A stretch of 64,000 bases of DNA. Origin: Bifidobacterium asteroides (GTDB lineage Bacteria > Actinomycetota > Actinomycetes > Actinomycetales > Bifidobacteriaceae). Of the stretch, positions 61,155 through 64,000 are shown one piece after another. How positions within the stretch are numbered: the stretch's first letter is position 1; the number at the start of each line of letters is the position of its first letter. The notes under the pieces are model-generated. The model saw only the letters and a list, made by a program, of their open reading frames with translations, did not search any database and had not been told where the DNA came from. Location of the stretch: assembly GCF_003202755.1 (NCBI RefSeq), contig NZ_QGLK01000001.1, positions 372,001-436,000 of the forward strand, in the 5' to 3' direction. The translations under genes were made by a program, and so were the position numbers.

Positions 61155-61874
61155 ATGGCGGTTCACAAGCCCAATGAGATTCCCGATGATGGGAACGCCC
61201 TCAGGCAGACCGCCCTATTCAAACAAGTTCCCAGGCAGGATGCCGATCAGCTTTTGGACACCATGCATGAGTCCACGTTCGCCAAGGGTTCCACTGTCTT
61301 TCGACAGGGGGACACCGATCACCACATGTATCTGCTGGAGGAGGGCCGGGTCAAACTGGTCCGCCAGTCGCCCGACCGCCGAATCCAGCTGCTCAGCATC
61401 CATGGGCGCGGGGAGATCCTGGGAGAGATTCCCGTCTTTGACCCTTCCGGCGGGCCGCGCACAGCCTCGGCCGTGGTCATGGTCAACAAGACCAAGGTGG
61501 CGGCTCTGGACCACGATACCCTCTTCGACTGGCTCAACCAGCATCCCAAGGTGGCTGTGGACATGCTTCAGGTGCTGGCCCACCGCCTGCGGACCGACAA
61601 CGAGCGTATCTCCGACCTGGTCTTCTTGGACGTGCCTGCCCGCCTGGCCAAAACCTTGTTGGATCTGGCCACACGCTTCGGCGAACCCTTCGAGCAAGGG
61701 TTGATGGTTCCTTACGATCTGACTCAGGAAGAGCTGGCACAGCTGGTTGGCGCCTCACGGGAGACTGTCAACAAGGCCCTGATGGACTTCTCCAACCGGG
61801 GATGGATCTCTCGTAAGGGCCGCACCATCATCATTTTCCAGCCGGGACCGCTAATTCGACGCTCGCGCATGTGA
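61155..61874 (+). CDS. Crp/Fnr-family transcription regulator
   Basis: A 239-residue regulator with a cyclic-nucleotide-binding-type jelly roll (about 20-135; F-R-Q-G-D, L-L-E-E-G-R-V-K-L and G-E-I-L-G-E-I-P) and a winged HTH (about 170-230; L-T-Q-E-E-L-A-Q-L-V-G-A-S-R-E-T-V-N-K-A-L). The phosphate-binding G-E-x-x-x-x-x-P-R-T-A-S pattern resembles cAMP-binding actinobacterial Crp (GlxR); no Fnr cysteines. AAAAGGAG precedes the ATG at 61155 by about 10 nt. It may control genes elsewhere; ligand not provable here. Confidence 0.9.
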   Translation: MAVHKPNEIPDDGNALRQTALFKQVPRQDADQLLDTMHESTFAKGSTVFRQGDTDHHMYLLEEGRVKLVRQSPDRRIQLLSIHGRGEILGEIPVFDPSGGPRTASAVVMVNKTKVAALDHDTLFDWLNQHPKVAVDMLQVLAHRLRTDNERISDLVFLDVPARLAKTLLDLATRFGEPFEQGLMVPYDLTQEELAQLVGASRETVNKALMDFSNRGWISRKGRTIIIFQPGPLIRRSRM

Positions 61875-61915
61875 ACGCCACTGCTCGGTAGAGCCGACGG
61901 CCTAGGATGGAGACC

Positions 61916-64000
61916 ATGCCCGAACAAAAGAAATCCATGTCGGTTAGGCGCTTCTTCACGCTGCTGCTGGCTTACCTCATCTTCTGCGTCGCAGGTGGCG
62001 TGGTCGTCTCTGGTTTCCTGTTTCCCGCTGTCTTCGGTATCAACGCCGCCTCCAGGAATCTGATGCCTGCCCTGAAGACGGACAACATCGACTTCAATGT
62101 CAACGATCTGCCCCAGCAGTCCCGCCTCTACGCCTCAGACGGGCATACAGTCATCGCCACATTCTATGCACAGAACAGGATCGTGGTGCCTATCAAGGAT
62201 GTCTCCGACTACATGCAGAAGGCTGTAGTAGCCCGCGAGGATCGCCGTTTCTTCGAGCATGCCGGCGTGGACACCCAGGGCGTGCTCAGGGCCTTCATCC
62301 AGACCTACATCAAACAGGGCGACACCCAGGGCGGTTCCTCCCTGACGCAGCAGTATGTCAAGAATGTGCTCATGAGCCAGGCTGAGGAGAACAACGACCC
62401 CATCGCCGAGTACCACGCCCAGGAGGAGACCATAGCCCGCAAGATGCGAGAGATGCTGATTGCGGTGCAGATGGAGAAGAAGTACTCGAAGGCTGAAATT
62501 CTTCAAGGGTATTTGAACATCGCCCAGTTCGGCACCAACGTCTACGGGGTCGAGTCGGCAGCCAGGCGCTACTTCAGCAAGTCGGCCAAGGACCTGGACC
62601 CGGGCGAGGCCGCCACCATCGCCGCCGTGACCAAGAATCCCGCCCGTTTTGACCCCACCGTCAATGTCAAGGCCTCCCAGGAGCAGCGGGACATCGTCCT
62701 GGATCTGATGCGCCAGGAGAACTACATCACCCAGCGCCAATATGACGAAAATAAGGCCAAGCCTCTGGATCGGATGCTCCATGTGCAGTCGGTCGATGCC
62801 GGTTGTCAGGCGGCTGGAGACGCAGCCTTCTTCTGTGATTATGTGACCAAGCAGATCCTTAACTCCAAGGAGTTCGGCAAGAGCCAGGAGGAGCGGAACA
62901 AGCTCCTTAAGGAGGGTGGCCTGGATATCTACACCACTATGGATGTCAACGCCAACGCCGCAGCCATGAAGGCTGCCCGGGACACCATCCCCGTGGATGA
63001 TCGAAGCGGCTTCGAAGTCACGATAGCCTCCATCCGCCCAGGTACCGGCGAGGTCCTGGGCTTCGGTATCAACCGCATCTACGATGCCACCCAGAATTCG
63101 GGAGGCGGCACACGCACGGCCATCAACTATGCCGTGGATCAGGTCGACGGCGGCGGCTGGGGATTCCCAGTGGGATCCACCTGGAAACCCATCAACCTGG
63201 TGTCTTGGATGAAGGCCGGCAAATCCATCAATCAGTCCCTGCGCACCTCCACCAGTTACCCGCAGACCTCCTTCGCCTGCAAGATGGCGGACGGCACCCC
63301 CTACGGGTTCGGTACCGCCAGCTGGCATGTGGAGAACTCGGGCGGCGGCACCACCTCGCCGGAGACCCCCCTGCAGGGTCTGGTGCGCTCACACAACACC
63401 ACCCAAGCCTCCATGGCCCAGCAGATCGGTCTGTGCACCATAGCCGATACGGCCAAGGACATGGGCTACCACAATTCGCCCAAGGATCAGATGGACATCC
63501 ACTCGGTCAATACCTTCCAGCCGCCTATGGTCATCGGTGCGGTCCAGGCTTCCCCGCTGACCATGGCCAACGTCTACGCCACCATCGCCGCCAAGGGAGT
63601 GGCATGCAGCCCCATAGCCATGACCAAGGTGATTGACAAGAACGGTAAGTCCGTCAAGGTACCCAAGGCCAACTGCCATCAGGCCATCGATCCGGGTATC
63701 GCCGAGACTACCGCCTATGCACTCAACCAGGGCGTTGTCCAGCCAGGAGGCGAGGCGTCCACGACCCAGCTGGACGGGGGACGCAAGACCTTCGCCAAGA
63801 CCGGCACCCACGAGGACAAGTACATGCTGACTGGCGGATTCGTGCCCCAGGTGGCTGCATTCGTCACCGTGGGCAATGCGGAGGGTCAGGTCTCCTTCAC
63901 CAACAGGACCATCAACGGAAGGTCCATGCACACCTGGTATGGCATGTATATTGCCACTCCGGCCTGGAAGGACTTCATGAATACCTACCTGGCCGCAGCC
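61916..64000 (+). CDS. Class A penicillin-binding protein (partial, 3' end missing)
   Basis: At least 695 residues, reading in frame to the window edge. After a membrane anchor (about 14-38) comes the GT51 glycosyltransferase with E-D-R-R-F-F-E-H (Glu108) and G-G-S-S-L-T-Q-Q, then the transpeptidase with S-T-W-K (Ser421, Lys424), S-H-N (492-494) and K-T-G (628-630). All motifs for polymerising and cross-linking peptidoglycan are intact. TAGGAT ends 8 nt before the ATG. A serine/proline tail is usually expected beyond the cut. Confidence 0.94.
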   Translation, partial: MPEQKKSMSVRRFFTLLLAYLIFCVAGGVVVSGFLFPAVFGINAASRNLMPALKTDNIDFNVNDLPQQSRLYASDGHTVIATFYAQNRIVVPIKDVSDYMQKAVVAREDRRFFEHAGVDTQGVLRAFIQTYIKQGDTQGGSSLTQQYVKNVLMSQAEENNDPIAEYHAQEETIARKMREMLIAVQMEKKYSKAEILQGYLNIAQFGTNVYGVESAARRYFSKSAKDLDPGEAATIAAVTKNPARFDPTVNVKASQEQRDIVLDLMRQENYITQRQYDENKAKPLDRMLHVQSVDAGCQAAGDAAFFCDYVTKQILNSKEFGKSQEERNKLLKEGGLDIYTTMDVNANAAAMKAARDTIPVDDRSGFEVTIASIRPGTGEVLGFGINRIYDATQNSGGGTRTAINYAVDQVDGGGWGFPVGSTWKPINLVSWMKAGKSINQSLRTSTSYPQTSFACKMADGTPYGFGTASWHVENSGGGTTSPETPLQGLVRSHNTTQASMAQQIGLCTIADTAKDMGYHNSPKDQMDIHSVNTFQPPMVIGAVQASPLTMANVYATIAAKGVACSPIAMTKVIDKNGKSVKVPKANCHQAIDPGIAETTAYALNQGVVQPGGEASTTQLDGGRKTFAKTGTHEDKYMLTGGFVPQVAAFVTVGNAEGQVSFTNRTINGRSMHTWYGMYIATPAWKDFMNTYLAAA

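Noticed and set aside
62135-63328. 397-codon open frame antisense to the PBP gene
   Set aside because: Shadow of the class A PBP, which has all catalytic motifs in the forward frame.
1-64000. CRISPR arrays, transposases, phage or toxin-antitoxin modules
   Set aside because: No repeated spacer pattern, transposase motif, integrase or paired toxin gene was found in either strand.

Overview
The window is GC-rich, densely packed, and carries almost only bacterial housekeeping and carbohydrate-linked genes. Gene content and protein style point to an actinobacterium, most likely Bifidobacterium: DUF3039 and DUF4916 proteins, a DUF177/L32/RNase III block, a LacI-controlled arabinose operon, a two-pilin plus sortase-C locus, an RpfB-like G5 protein and YkuD L,D-transpeptidases. 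I cannot name the species from sequence reading alone.

Layout. 1-2370: a degraded left flank with a strong promoter, a LacI-type operator, a glycoside hydrolase of the GH172 (DUF2961) type, and a fragment of a LacI helix-turn-helix butted against the end of cysS. 2370-12443: cysS, an orphan glutamine amidotransferase, a Uup-like ABC-F ATPase, ilvBN, and the minus-strand block coaD / coiled-coil protein / DUF177 / rpmF / rnc. 12506-17505: DUF3039, an aldo-keto reductase with pncB, a membrane protein, rph and rdgB. 17742-20666: a 974-residue sortase-anchored surface protein of unknown function. 20745-20938: tRNA-Leu(UAG) and tRNA-Thr(CGU). 21053-26242: a mannose-1-phosphate guanylyltransferase-like gene, pgi, rplS, lepB, rnhB.

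26281-31473: a LacI-family regulator followed by araB-araD-araA, with a promoter and downstream operator in front of araB and a strong terminator behind araA. 31661-36394: a pilus locus (large LPLTG pilin, small LAATG pilin, class C sortase) with visibly lower GC than its neighbours and hairpins between the genes. 36523-40280: aldo-keto reductase, secreted HNH nuclease and a 14-TM drug exporter. 40281-44167: pstSCAB phosphate uptake. 44236-47063: AEC permease, a small basic protein and an AzgA-type purine permease. 47064-47712: an unusual non-coding stretch with C11 and G10 tracts.

47713-64000: RpfB-like wall hydrolase, trxA, a translationally coupled run of DUF4916 / alpha-beta hydrolase / nudC, a YkuD L,D-transpeptidase, gcvH, App1-type phosphatase, oligopeptidase B, leuB, a TM2 protein with a Pro/Gly/Tyr/Gln repeat arm, a lipoate ligase with inverted domain order, a Crp/Fnr regulator and a class A PBP cut by the window end.

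Points I find most worth a second look: the inverted LplA next to an orphan gcvH; the enlarged sortase and punctuated pilus operon; the LacI/GH172 ruin; the C11/G10 element; and a recurrent TANNNT box ending 7-9 nt before the ATG of about ten genes, suggesting leaderless transcription. I did not find a clearly undescribed multi-gene defence or mobile system here.
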